This document shows positions 37,181-45,051 of a stretch of DNA of 64,000 nt, one piece after another. Both the position numbers and the translations under genes were made by a program. Every line of letters begins with the position of its first letter. The first letter of the stretch is position 1. The notes below the pieces were generated by a model, which worked only from the letters and a program-made list of their open reading frames with translations, had not been told where the DNA came from and made no database searches. This DNA comes from Gadus chalcogrammus (taxonomy: Eukaryota; Chordata; Actinopteri; Gadiformes; Gadidae), in assembly GCF_026213295.1 (NCBI RefSeq), contig NC_079426.1, forward strand, positions 26,474,902-26,538,901, written 5' to 3'.

Positions 37181-37648
37181 TGTAACGATCGGCCACATTC
37201 AGCTCACCGGGTGGAGGGGCGGTCCCTGCTGGGGCGACTGGGGGGTTTCGGTCCCTGCTGGGGCGACTGGGGGGTTAGGCAGAGCCCAAGAGAGAGCAAG
37301 CAGTAAAGGTGGGCAGGGAATCAACAGTGGGTCAGCAGGCGAGGGGTCGGCAACGGGAGGGTAGACAGGCAGGCGAGGGGCAGGAAACAGGGAAGCAGAC
37401 AGGCCAGCAGGGACTCGACAGCAGGCGGGTGGTCAGACAGGCGGGAGTTCGAAAATAGGCAGGATCAGTGTTGTAGAAACAGTTCAGGAGTTGCGGGAAA
37501 GCTCTGTGAGTACGAGAGATGATCAGGCAGAGACTGAGTGGAGGGAAAGGATTTATATAGAGGGATCACAGGTGAAGCTGGTTGGGTTAATTAGGGGAGA
37601 TCAGGGTGGCAGGCAGGTGAATGGGAAAACCAGGGGCGGACCAAGACA
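37181..37648 (-). repeat. LTR-like direct repeat, 5' copy of decayed Gypsy element
   Basis: On the minus strand it carries a TATA-like CTATATAAATCC (about 37551-37562) and ends CGTTACA, next to TGGCGACCC, which could be a primer site. ACATA occurs at 35604-35608 and at 37646-37650 and may be the target duplication, though the LTR end is then not a clean TG. Confidence 0.65.
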
Positions 37649-37680
37649 TATATATATATATATATATATTAAAAAAAAAA
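37649..37680. repeat. (AT)n plus poly(A)
   Basis: A short TA repeat followed by A10. Confidence 0.85.
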
Positions 37681-37786
37681 GAAACAGTGTTTAAGCAGGA
37701 AGGGATTTCTCTGACAGGAGGTCAGTGCTGTCAGTCAAATCACAAACCTTTTCAAAAGAGAGTTTCTTGCCCAAACTTCCAGTCCT

Positions 37787-38366
37787 GGGGCCTCATTACA
37801 GAAAAAATCTTAACTTCTCATCCTAATTTAAATTAGGTTCTCAAAGATAGAATAAAATCCTAATTTCCTATTAGAGAAGCAGTCCCTAACCTGTTGGCCG
37901 TTTCCTATCTTATTTTTGGCATCCTATTTTATCTTAATTTAGGTAATCCTAACTGTTCTTTCAATCCGATTTTTCGATCGGCAATCGTCAGGTTATGTCT
38001 GTTTGTGCATGAGATTGATAGAATGAGTTACTTTTAACATTAACAGAGACTGTTGAGGATCGTTGTTAATAACGGCAAGCTAGTAGCACTAGCACTATGG
38101 TCATGGCAGGTATTGGTACAGAGAACAAGAAGAGTTAGTAATCAAGTAGTAAAGTAATTCTTCCACCAAATTCAAAATTAAATGTCTTTGCAGCCTTTTA
38201 GCCTTCACATTTCTGTTGTGATGTTCCTCGTCTTCATTGTCATACAGACCTACGAGCAGTGTTGCTACCATTTTCTTCTGTTATTGACAGTTATTTTGAA
38301 TTTTGGACAGGGTGTATGGCCACCTTACTTAGGGATCCTAACCTAAGAAATTCCTAACTTAGGATC
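37787..38366. mobile_element. Left part of a Harbinger-like MITE that hosts the virus
   Basis: It starts GGGGCCTCATTACAGAAA, and the inverse TTTCTGTAATGAGGCCCC closes the right part at 52659-52676. The interior has repeated CCTAAATTAGGATCC-like segments. Removing the virus joins the two parts into one ~715-bp element. No transposase. Confidence 0.75.
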
Positions 38367-38372
38367 GTTCTG
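38367..38372. repeat. Target site duplication, left
   Basis: GTTCTG, identical to 52536-52541. A 6-bp duplication is the Polinton/Maverick hallmark. Confidence 0.9.
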
Positions 38373-38480
38373 AGTAGTTAATACTTACCACCACTTGGGC
38401 AGGTTTTTGAAAACATCAACTTCCGGTTGGGGGGAGGGGGGGCGGGGTGGTGTTAATGACGGCACTTCCGGTTGGTGTTG
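38373..38480. repeat. Left terminal inverted repeat
   Basis: It starts AGTAGTTAATACTTACCACC and ends TTCCGGTTGGTGTTG. It matches the inverse of 52430-52535 at about 93 percent by eye, with differences mainly in the G-rich tract. Confidence 0.95.
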
Positions 38481-38500
38481 TGGGTGTGTACCTCAAATAG

Positions 38501-38510
38501 TTTAAAAAGG
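38501..38510 (+). promoter_or_regulatory. TATA-like element for the rightward genes
   Basis: TTTAAAAAGG lies just inside the left terminal repeat and 67 bp before the first ATG. Position and sequence suit a core promoter, but this is inference. Confidence 0.35.
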
Positions 38511-38576
38511 GGTGAGACGCCTGCTGTAGGGCCATAGCATTCAACAGATTGTCGTCAGTGTTCTTTTCGTTCAAAC

Positions 38577-39404
38577 ATGGACTGCTCATCAGAAGATACC
38601 CAAGGATCAAACAGCGCTAACTGGATGTATAGGGACCCTCGCACCCTGTCGCCTCCGTCTTCTCCCGCCAAGGACTACTCTGCATCGAGCATTGTGGATG
38701 GTGAAAGCCAGTTGTCTGAGGGTACGTCCTGCTTTAGTACACCTGTGTCTAACTATGTCAATAGGTGTGGTGATGAGGCACTGCTAAATGCTCCGCTCAA
38801 AAAGACGAGGCCTGTTCCAGGATTGAGAGACCGGACTGCTGGGGATTCATTCACACACGTTGGCGAATACGGCTTGGAGTACGTAATATCGCGGGTCGAT
38901 GGATGGATCATTTTGAAAGTTAAAGATTGTGCTACAGAGTGGTGGTTGAACGTTCATGAGTGGAATTTTTTCTTTGAGATTTTATGCCCCATGCTAGACG
39001 GTGTCAGGGGCACCTGGCATGTAGGAACCCATGTATTACAATGGACTTTTCAGCATGAATCGAGGCTTCATCGCATGGATGCAAACCATCATACAAAGAG
39101 ACCCCAGGAGTTCATTTTTTTCAGACGCGGTGTTGATACAGACGAGCTACCACAGTGCTATGATATGCATTGCATTGGTAGCTCTCCTCTACGCAACAGT
39201 GGTTTAAAAGCTGCTGATTATTTTGATAATGTCTTTTTCATACAGTGGGCTGATTTGTCATCACTACGTGGAATTTTTGCAGAGATTGATTCATTGGTTA
39301 AGACGAATGAAGAGCCAGGGCGCACATCTGATGAATACAGAATGCGCCTGTTTGAGCCGACTGGTGATGATGAGGGGGTATATGGTGTGTTTGAGTATGT
39401 TTAG
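38577..39404 (+). CDS. Unknown viral protein, first rightward gene (275 residues)
   Basis: The frame runs from the ATG at 38577 to a stop at 39402-39404. The first 80 residues are Ser/Pro/Thr/Asp-rich and look disordered; from about residue 85 there is a folded region rich in Trp, Phe and His (EWWLNVHEWNFFFE, GTWHVGTHVLQWTF). There is no signal peptide or membrane segment. I do not recognise the family. Its place next to the left terminal repeat, ahead of the integrase and virion genes, is where accessory or early genes lie in these elements. ORF size, ATG start and context support it as a real gene. Confidence 0.7.
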   Translation: MDCSSEDTQGSNSANWMYRDPRTLSPPSSPAKDYSASSIVDGESQLSEGTSCFSTPVSNYVNRCGDEALLNAPLKKTRPVPGLRDRTAGDSFTHVGEYGLEYVISRVDGWIILKVKDCATEWWLNVHEWNFFFEILCPMLDGVRGTWHVGTHVLQWTFQHESRLHRMDANHHTKRPQEFIFFRRGVDTDELPQCYDMHCIGSSPLRNSGLKAADYFDNVFFIQWADLSSLRGIFAEIDSLVKTNEEPGRTSDEYRMRLFEPTGDDEGVYGVFEYV

Positions 39405-39601
39405 GGCTATGTTAGCACTAGAAAATGTCTTAGAGGTATAAGAAAGTGGGCTACATGCTAGTATTACTAAGTGTGTTTTTGATAGGTTGTTTATAATATG
39501 CGCATTGTGTGTTTTTGTTTTTGTTCATATTCTAATGGTATATTCTGATACGCTATGCAGCACAGGACAATGATGAACATGTACAAAGTGGGGGCGTGGC
39601 T
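39405..39601. other. Intergenic gap between first and second viral genes
   Basis: A/T-rich, with no clear signal. It contains a short upstream ATG frame (39570, 16 codons) ending inside the next gene's start region. Confidence 0.5.
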
Positions 39602-40237
39602 ATGGAGACTGGTGATTTAAAGGCCGTACAATCCGTACAACCCGTACAACACTGGCTTCAGGAGTATGCCGTCTATCTGGCCGGATTGAAGCTGTCCTTC
39701 CTACACATCGGAGAGGACAGTGAGCTGGAGGTGGACACTGCTATGAGAGATGACGGATGGCCTGTATCAATGCAGATCCGTTTAAACCCTGCGGTGCTGG
39801 GTGTTCTGCGATTTACCACTGGTATCTGCGTGGTAGCCATCATCAGACATCAGAAGCAAGCGGACTGCTGGGGGTGCCAAAGTGATTGCCCAAGTCAACG
39901 ACGCCATTACTGCATGCATGGATCGACACATCATCACTACGAATCCCATTACGATACCATACGTGATATATTGGAGAGACCCCCATTCCTGCTACTTTTA
40001 GAAACTGTTTTAAAGAAGACTATAGGGTTGACTGTGTCCCCAGGAAAAATCTATGGTGTGGTCGATTCTTTTCTATGTGATTTATTGGGCAACACCTATG
40101 ATACCGAAAAACTGGACGAAATAACCAGCGAAGGTGTGTCCGATGCACATCTGTATTTGATATATGAAGCCACACGAATGTGGCGTGATACATTGTCATT
40201 CGGTAATACAAGGACTGGTGTCAAGCGTTGTTTATAA
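39602..40237 (+). CDS. Cys/His-rich viral accessory protein (211 residues)
   Basis: The ATG at 39602 gives 211 codons, ending in TAA at 40235-40237. Residues of about 85-115 hold a dense cluster CWGCQSDCPSQRRHYCMHG followed by HHHYESHYD, which probably binds zinc. An otherwise mixed alpha/beta-looking sequence surrounds it. Cys clusters of this sort occur in small DNA-virus accessory and oncogene-type proteins, including some adenovirus E4-region proteins, but I cannot assign homology. The stop overlaps the start of the next gene as TAATG, so the two are probably expressed from one transcript. Confidence 0.65.
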   Translation: METGDLKAVQSVQPVQHWLQEYAVYLAGLKLSFLHIGEDSELEVDTAMRDDGWPVSMQIRLNPAVLGVLRFTTGICVVAIIRHQKQADCWGCQSDCPSQRRHYCMHGSTHHHYESHYDTIRDILERPPFLLLLETVLKKTIGLTVSPGKIYGVVDSFLCDLLGNTYDTEKLDEITSEGVSDAHLYLIYEATRMWRDTLSFGNTRTGVKRCL

Positions 40238-40644
40238 TGGGGGTGTTGTTTTCTTATGCATATGATGTGGATAGCAAGTATGTATCAGATAGACTAGCCG
40301 TTTTGATGTATGCTGCCATAGAAAATGATACGTATGTCCAGCATAATGCTTATATCAAATGTATGTATAAGGGTTGGAATGATTTGGTCATGAAATTCTT
40401 GTATGATAAACCTACTGATCAAATGTTAGCTGAAATATTTACCCATTTCCCCGATGGGGACTGTTTTACCGTCGGACATGTCATGTGTATATGTGCTTTT
40501 GTATCGGATGTCTTGAAGTTGAATAATCCCTCAAACGCAGAGGGTATTAGAACTGCTCGCATGATGTCTTGTAAAATGGTGCAGAGAAATAAAACTGCCT
40601 GTAAACTTTATCTGCGCATTGTATCGCGTGGCCAGACATTTTAA
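40237..40644 (+). CDS. Small viral protein with a Bcl-2 BH1-like segment (135 residues)
   Basis: It starts at the ATG overlapping the previous stop (TAATG). Length and the mostly alpha-helical look suit a single Bcl-2-like bundle. Residues of about 74-95 read FPDGDCFTVGHVMCICAF, which fits the BH1 layout Phe-x-Asp-Gly-x(4)-Gly-x-Val-x(4)-Ala-Phe. No convincing BH2 or C-terminal membrane anchor is visible. If correct it would modulate host apoptosis; this rests on one short motif and is inference. A different helical accessory protein is the alternative. The stop overlaps an AATAAA. Confidence 0.6.
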   Translation: MGVLFSYAYDVDSKYVSDRLAVLMYAAIENDTYVQHNAYIKCMYKGWNDLVMKFLYDKPTDQMLAEIFTHFPDGDCFTVGHVMCICAFVSDVLKLNNPSNAEGIRTARMMSCKMVQRNKTACKLYLRIVSRGQTF

Positions 40645-40649
40645 ATAAA
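40644..40649 (+). terminator. Poly(A) signal after the accessory genes
   Basis: AATAAA overlaps the stop codon of the small protein, 57 bp before the integrase ATG, so the accessory genes could form their own transcript. Confidence 0.5.
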
Positions 40650-40705
40650 AGGATGGATAACTCTGATCAGTGTTTCAGTATTCGTTTTTGTTGCAGTCAT
40701 AAGAC

Positions 40706-41779
40706 ATGGGTAAACGGCTGCATAAGACTTATTATGACCCCGCTGGACCAGGGGGTTACGGAGGTATCAATAAGCTACAAACAGCCCTCGCGCATAGTGA
40801 GGGTGTAGTACCTCCTCTAAAATATATCAAGAAATGGCTGCTGAAACAGGATCCCTACACTCTGCATGTACCTGCACCGATACATTTCCGCAGAAATAGA
40901 GTATTGGTTAGTGGGGTAGATAGACAGTTCCAGGCTGATTTAGTGGATATGTCAGAGTACGCACCCGAAAATGATGGTGTGCATTTTCTGTTGACGTGCA
41001 TCGATGTATTCTCAAAACATGCATGGGTTCGTCCATTACCGTCCAAGAGGGCTATCGACGTCGCTAAAGCTTTTGATGATATTCTCAGCGAAGGGCGTAC
41101 CCCCGATAAATTGCAGACTGACGCTGGCAAAGAATTTTATAACAAGATCTTTCAGCGTTTGATGGAGCGGTACAATGTCAACCATTTCTCTACATCTAAC
41201 GAGACCAAGGCCAGCATAGTGGAGCGCTTCAACAGGACTCTGAAAACCCGCATGTGGAGATATTTAACAGCTGCCAACTCCAAACGATATGTGGATAAAC
41301 TACAGGATATGGTCCATGCTTATAACCATTCATACCATAGATCGATAAAAATGACCCCGGTCAGTGTTGATAAAAATAATGAGAAAACTGTGTTTAATAC
41401 GCTATACAAAACCACTCAAGAGCCGATGGTGGTGTTTAGATATGATGTTGGTGACACGGTTAGAATTTCAAAAGCCAGAGCTACATTTCGAAAGGGGTAT
41501 GAGCAGACATTTACAGATGAATATTTTGTAATATCGCAGCGCATAGCGAGGTGTCCTCCAGTCTATAAGCTGCAAGACTATGCAGGTGCCCCTGTCCATG
41601 GAACATTTTATGAGAAAGAGCTACAAAAAGTTATAGTGTCTAAAAACAAAGTGTATAAAATAGAAAAGATTATAGATAGAAAAAGGGCGGGGTCTAAGAA
41701 TCTATTATATGTCAAATGGCTGGGATGGCCGGATGCCTTCAATTCATGGGTAGCTGAAAAGACACTAGTCGACGCGTAA
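40706..41779 (+). CDS. Retrovirus-like integrase with chromodomain (357 residues)
   Basis: The enzyme joins element ends to host DNA in the nucleus. The rve core spans about residues 70-220, with Asp78 (QADLVDM), Asp139 (LQTDAGKEF) and Glu173 (ASIVERFNRTLK); 33 residues separate the last two. Motif HAYNHSYHRSIKMTPVSV follows. A chromodomain closes the protein (about residues 316-357: YKIEKIIDRK, LLYVKWLGWP, NSWVAEKTLV), probably for targeting histone marks. The ATG at 40706 is the first in frame. All catalytic residues are present. The terminal repeats and 6-bp target duplication are its expected product. It is the marker gene that separates Polintons from other PolB viruses. Confidence 0.93.
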   Translation: MGKRLHKTYYDPAGPGGYGGINKLQTALAHSEGVVPPLKYIKKWLLKQDPYTLHVPAPIHFRRNRVLVSGVDRQFQADLVDMSEYAPENDGVHFLLTCIDVFSKHAWVRPLPSKRAIDVAKAFDDILSEGRTPDKLQTDAGKEFYNKIFQRLMERYNVNHFSTSNETKASIVERFNRTLKTRMWRYLTAANSKRYVDKLQDMVHAYNHSYHRSIKMTPVSVDKNNEKTVFNTLYKTTQEPMVVFRYDVGDTVRISKARATFRKGYEQTFTDEYFVISQRIARCPPVYKLQDYAGAPVHGTFYEKELQKVIVSKNKVYKIEKIIDRKRAGSKNLLYVKWLGWPDAFNSWVAEKTLVDA

Positions 41780-41812
41780 GAGACATACAACCCAGTATAT
41801 CCAGAGTGTACT

Positions 41813-42580
41813 ATGGATAAGGAGGTGTCTGGGGGTTTCTATGTGACTCTGGCGAGTAATGCATCGGCAGGGATCTACCCACAAAATAAGATATGGAATT
41901 TTAGAACTAAATTAGCAAAATCTATACACACCAAGCAGCCCTATGAAGTAGGCCTAATTGAAGCTCAGTACCCATGCAGCTGGCATAGTTTTCCTACCGA
42001 GGACGCTACGATGACCGTTCACAATGGTAAAACGGGTCATAGGACATCATGTCTATTAGTTGGTGGGCTTTATGAGAGTATCGGATCGTTATTACTACAA
42101 ATCAACAAGACTTGGGCCAAATATGATCCTGGCAGTAGCGTTATACTACATCATGAAGGTATTAGAAACCGCATTTATGTAGAAGGAGACGATCACCTAT
42201 CTATCGTCTTTAGAGGAAAACTGGCTGCTATGTTGGGTTTCGATGCAGGGGTCAAGCTACCAGCCCATAAAACGTATGCAACATACGCCCCCCATCCCAC
42301 CGATATACACGGGGGGTGTTACAACATGTTCATATATAGCGACATTGTCGACCATCAGTTGGTCGGAGATAGTTATGTCCCCCTGCTAAGGAGTATTAAT
42401 ATAACCGACACCAGCAGGAGACACTGCATTCACATGTTCGACAAGCCGCATTACGTACACGTAGCCCGAGACCCTCTTGGAGATATTGAAATCGATCTAA
42501 AGTCTGACCAGAATACAAATATAAAATTCACATATGGTAAAGTGATACTCAAGCTGCATTTTAGACCTGTAAAACAGTAG
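41813..42580 (+). CDS. Penton-like minor capsid protein (255 residues)
   Basis: This is a single jelly-roll vertex protein, by similarity to the Polinton minor capsid protein. The N-terminal GGFYVTLASNASAGIYPQNK is typical of that family; it is followed by alternating beta-strand-like segments and ends in VILKLHFRPV. Length fits the family (about 220-270). It lies 33 bp after the integrase and 21 bp before the core-like gene, ahead of the major capsid gene, the usual order in animal Polintons. The frame is intact. Assignment is by recalled family features, not alignment. Confidence 0.8.
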   Translation: MDKEVSGGFYVTLASNASAGIYPQNKIWNFRTKLAKSIHTKQPYEVGLIEAQYPCSWHSFPTEDATMTVHNGKTGHRTSCLLVGGLYESIGSLLLQINKTWAKYDPGSSVILHHEGIRNRIYVEGDDHLSIVFRGKLAAMLGFDAGVKLPAHKTYATYAPHPTDIHGGCYNMFIYSDIVDHQLVGDSYVPLLRSINITDTSRRHCIHMFDKPHYVHVARDPLGDIEIDLKSDQNTNIKFTYGKVILKLHFRPVKQ

Positions 42581-42601
42581 AATTCATAGCTCTATCTAGG
42601 G

Positions 42602-43066
42602 ATGAGGGGGTATAGACCGCCTTACGACGAGAACAAATATGTTCAGTATTATTTAAACCAAGCAGGGAGTGGGCTACCTGGCTATGAGGGTAGCAGCACA
42701 CAATATGGAGCCGGCATCGGAGGGATGTTCCGTAGCCTCTTTAGAATGGCTATTCCGTTACTTAGGCGAGGAGTTAGCATAGCAAAGCCTCATCTGAAGA
42801 CTGCTGCTAAACATATTATAGGCGACGTTATGACCAACATAGCCCATGCTGCATCTACGCCCAAACAGCAGGGGTCAGGCATGAGGGTATATGCCAGAAG
42901 AGCAACAAAGTATCCTCCTATAGGGGCTGGGCGTACCCGTGCACCGGCACGACGTCGTAAACAGAATAAAAGAGCGGCACCTATCAAAAAGAGAGCCAAA
43001 CCTAAAAGGATCAGGAAGGTGTCAAACCGTCGTTTTAGAGGGGCGGCTAACGATATATTCATCTAG
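42602..43066 (+). CDS. Basic virion core/membrane-active-like protein (154 residues)
   Basis: The N-terminal part is Gly-rich (GSGLPGYEGSSTQYGAGIGG), followed by an amphipathic segment at about residues 41-60 (FRSLFRMAIPLLRRGVSIAK). The last 60 residues are very Arg/Lys-rich. The combination resembles adenoviral core and pVI/pX-type precursors, and a Gly-Gly or Gly-x-Gly site near residue 40 could be cut by the protease encoded downstream. It probably binds DNA inside the particle. Function is inferred from composition and position between the two capsid genes. Confidence 0.65.
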   Translation: MRGYRPPYDENKYVQYYLNQAGSGLPGYEGSSTQYGAGIGGMFRSLFRMAIPLLRRGVSIAKPHLKTAAKHIIGDVMTNIAHAASTPKQQGSGMRVYARRATKYPPIGAGRTRAPARRRKQNKRAAPIKKRAKPKRIRKVSNRRFRGAANDIFI

Positions 43067-43087
43067 TATAGCAGGGGCTGAATAACA

Positions 43088-44395
43088 ATGGCGTTGCTAC
43101 ATAACATGTCAGACGAATGTATTAAGAGCGAACTGGATCTCTTCTCCCTGCCGATGACGCAGACTTCGATAGAAAAAAGTACATATATTGAAATACCCCC
43201 GCTATCGGCACTAACAGATGGTGGACCCATAGAGTTCTTTGTATCGGCCAGTAGCGAAGACTATATAGACCTAAACAATACATATTTACACCTGAGGATC
43301 AAGATTACTAATCCTGATGGAACAGACTTGGCTCCGGCGGCACCCGTGGGACTGATTAACTATCCAGGATGCACGTTATTCTCCCAAGTAGATATTACTC
43401 TGGGTGATAGGCTTATCACCCAGTCGTCAAACACCTATCCGTACAGAGGCATTATAGAATGCTTGCTAAACTATGGAAACGGGACATTAGACACCCAATT
43501 TGGATGTGGTCTATTCCAGAAAGACACCCACGGTCATATGGACGATATTCTTCCTGGAGGCCTCAATCTAGGCTTAACGACTAGGAGCGAATATACGGGT
43601 CGAAGTCGTATAGTCGAACTAATAGCCCCTATACACGTCGATATGTTTTTTCAGGAGAAACTGTTGATTAACGGAGTTGATCTACGCATGAGATTCATTA
43701 GAGCAAAAAATAATTTCTGTCTGATGTCCGATGGTGCTGCGGACTACCGTGTATCTATAGTGTCTGCAAATGTTTTCATTAAAAAGGTAGCGATAGCACC
43801 AGGCATCAAGCTGGCCCATGCCAGGGCGTTAAACCAAGCTAATGTCAAATACCCCGTTGATAGGGTGTGTCTAAAGAATGTTTCCATTGCTGCAGGCAGC
43901 AGAATATGCACACAGGATAATCTATTTCTAGGACAAATACCCAAGATGGTTATTATAGGTTTTGTGAATAACGAAGCATTCACAGGGAGTTACGCTAGGA
44001 ATCCTTTCAGATTCCAGCATTTCGGCATTGAGTTTTTATCCCTATACTGCGACGGTCAGGCCTATCCTGCTAAACCCTTCCAGCCTGACTTTAGAAACGG
44101 ACTGTACACCCGAGAATATTTTCAGCTCATTCAGGCTACAGGTCGTCAGCTCAAAGATAGAGAAATAGCAATTAATCATAAGGAATTTGGAGATGGGTAT
44201 GCATTATTTTGTTTCAACCTTGAGGCGGACGAGGGTTGTGGACAACATGTATCGCTAGTCCGAACAGGGAATGTGAGGCTAGAAGCACGATTTAGAGCAG
44301 CGCTGGCTACAACGGTCAATTTGATATGTTATGCAGTTTATGATTCTGTTATAGAGATATCAAATAGACGGCAGGTGTTGTTGGACTATTACTGA
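43088..44395 (+). CDS. Double-jelly-roll major capsid protein, hexon-like (435 residues)
   Basis: This is the main capsid subunit, expected to form pseudo-hexameric trimers. The N-terminus has the signature of Polinton capsid proteins: SELDLFSLPMTQTSIE, then PIEFFVSASSEDYIDLNNTY. Two beta-rich halves follow. LINYPGCTLFSQVDITLGDR and TYPYRGIIECLLNYG lie in the first jelly roll; GIEFLSLYCDGQAYP and FGDGYALFCFNL lie in the second. The length fits the animal group. The frame is fully intact from the ATG at 43088. It sits between the core-like protein and the protease, as in adintoviruses. Confidence 0.9.
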   Translation: MALLHNMSDECIKSELDLFSLPMTQTSIEKSTYIEIPPLSALTDGGPIEFFVSASSEDYIDLNNTYLHLRIKITNPDGTDLAPAAPVGLINYPGCTLFSQVDITLGDRLITQSSNTYPYRGIIECLLNYGNGTLDTQFGCGLFQKDTHGHMDDILPGGLNLGLTTRSEYTGRSRIVELIAPIHVDMFFQEKLLINGVDLRMRFIRAKNNFCLMSDGAADYRVSIVSANVFIKKVAIAPGIKLAHARALNQANVKYPVDRVCLKNVSIAAGSRICTQDNLFLGQIPKMVIIGFVNNEAFTGSYARNPFRFQHFGIEFLSLYCDGQAYPAKPFQPDFRNGLYTREYFQLIQATGRQLKDREIAINHKEFGDGYALFCFNLEADEGCGQHVSLVRTGNVRLEARFRAALATTVNLICYAVYDSVIEISNRRQVLLDYY

Positions 44396-44409
44396 AAAGA
44401 CGTTGCGAT

Positions 44410-44931
44410 ATGAATACTATAGAGCTGACAGCAGTGTGTCAGAAAATGGCCCACAAGGCTTATTTTCTTGGTGCGTTGCCGTGTAATCATCTACCCCGGG
44501 AAATTCGTCAGAGGCCTGCAATGCTGGTGATCAACACCGAACCTTCACACATGGCCGGGGCCCATTGGCTAGCTATATATATTACGGCTGAGAGCCAGGG
44601 ATACTTTTTCGACTCCTACGGCAACCCTCCCTCATACTCTGAGTTTCCTGAGACCATACAGCGTTTTCTCGATCAGCACTGTATAGATGTAGTTCATTCT
44701 ACACAACAGGTCCAAGATCCATCAAGTACCGCATGTGGGCAACATTGTGTTTTTTTCTTGTTTAATATGCAAAAAGGTGTATCCTATCAAAAGTTTTTGA
44801 AAATGTACGGAGATAATCTACCCCGTAATGATGAAAAGGTTTATGATTTTGTTGGCCGTGTACAACCTAGTGTCTGTGATGAACATGATATGTCATGTGT
44901 GCAGTCATGTATATGCGGATGTAGCACGTAA
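44410..44931 (+). CDS. Adenain-like cysteine protease, virion maturation (173 residues)
   Basis: A Ulp1/adenain-fold protease that cleaves capsid and core precursors during maturation. Visible active site: His52 (GAHWLAIY), Asp68 (FFDSYG), Gln102 and Cys109 (STACGQHC), in the order and spacing of adenovirus protease, so it looks catalytically competent. It starts 14 bp after the capsid stop and ends the rightward block. The C-terminal 20 residues are unusually Cys-rich (CVQSCICGC). Confidence 0.9.
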   Translation: MNTIELTAVCQKMAHKAYFLGALPCNHLPREIRQRPAMLVINTEPSHMAGAHWLAIYITAESQGYFFDSYGNPPSYSEFPETIQRFLDQHCIDVVHSTQQVQDPSSTACGQHCVFFLFNMQKGVSYQKFLKMYGDNLPRNDEKVYDFVGRVQPSVCDEHDMSCVQSCICGCST

Positions 44932-44953
44932 CATGTGTGGTGTTTGGTATGAT

Positions 44954-44966
44954 AATAAAAAATAAA
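44954..44966 (+). terminator. Poly(A) signals ending the rightward block
   Basis: Two overlapping AATAAA/AATAAAA signals lie 23-35 bp after the protease stop. Confidence 0.75.
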
Positions 44967-45006
44967 ACAATGATTTGATTACATTTCCAGTCGTACTGTT
45001 TTTTCT

Positions 45007-45012
45007 TTTATT
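45007..45012 (-). terminator. Poly(A) signal ending the leftward block
   Basis: TTTATT on plus (AATAAA on minus) lies 40 bp beyond the last leftward stop. It marks the convergence point of the two gene blocks. Confidence 0.75.
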
Positions 45013-45051
45013 TTTACGGCTATAACATATACATAAAGATACATAAGAAAA

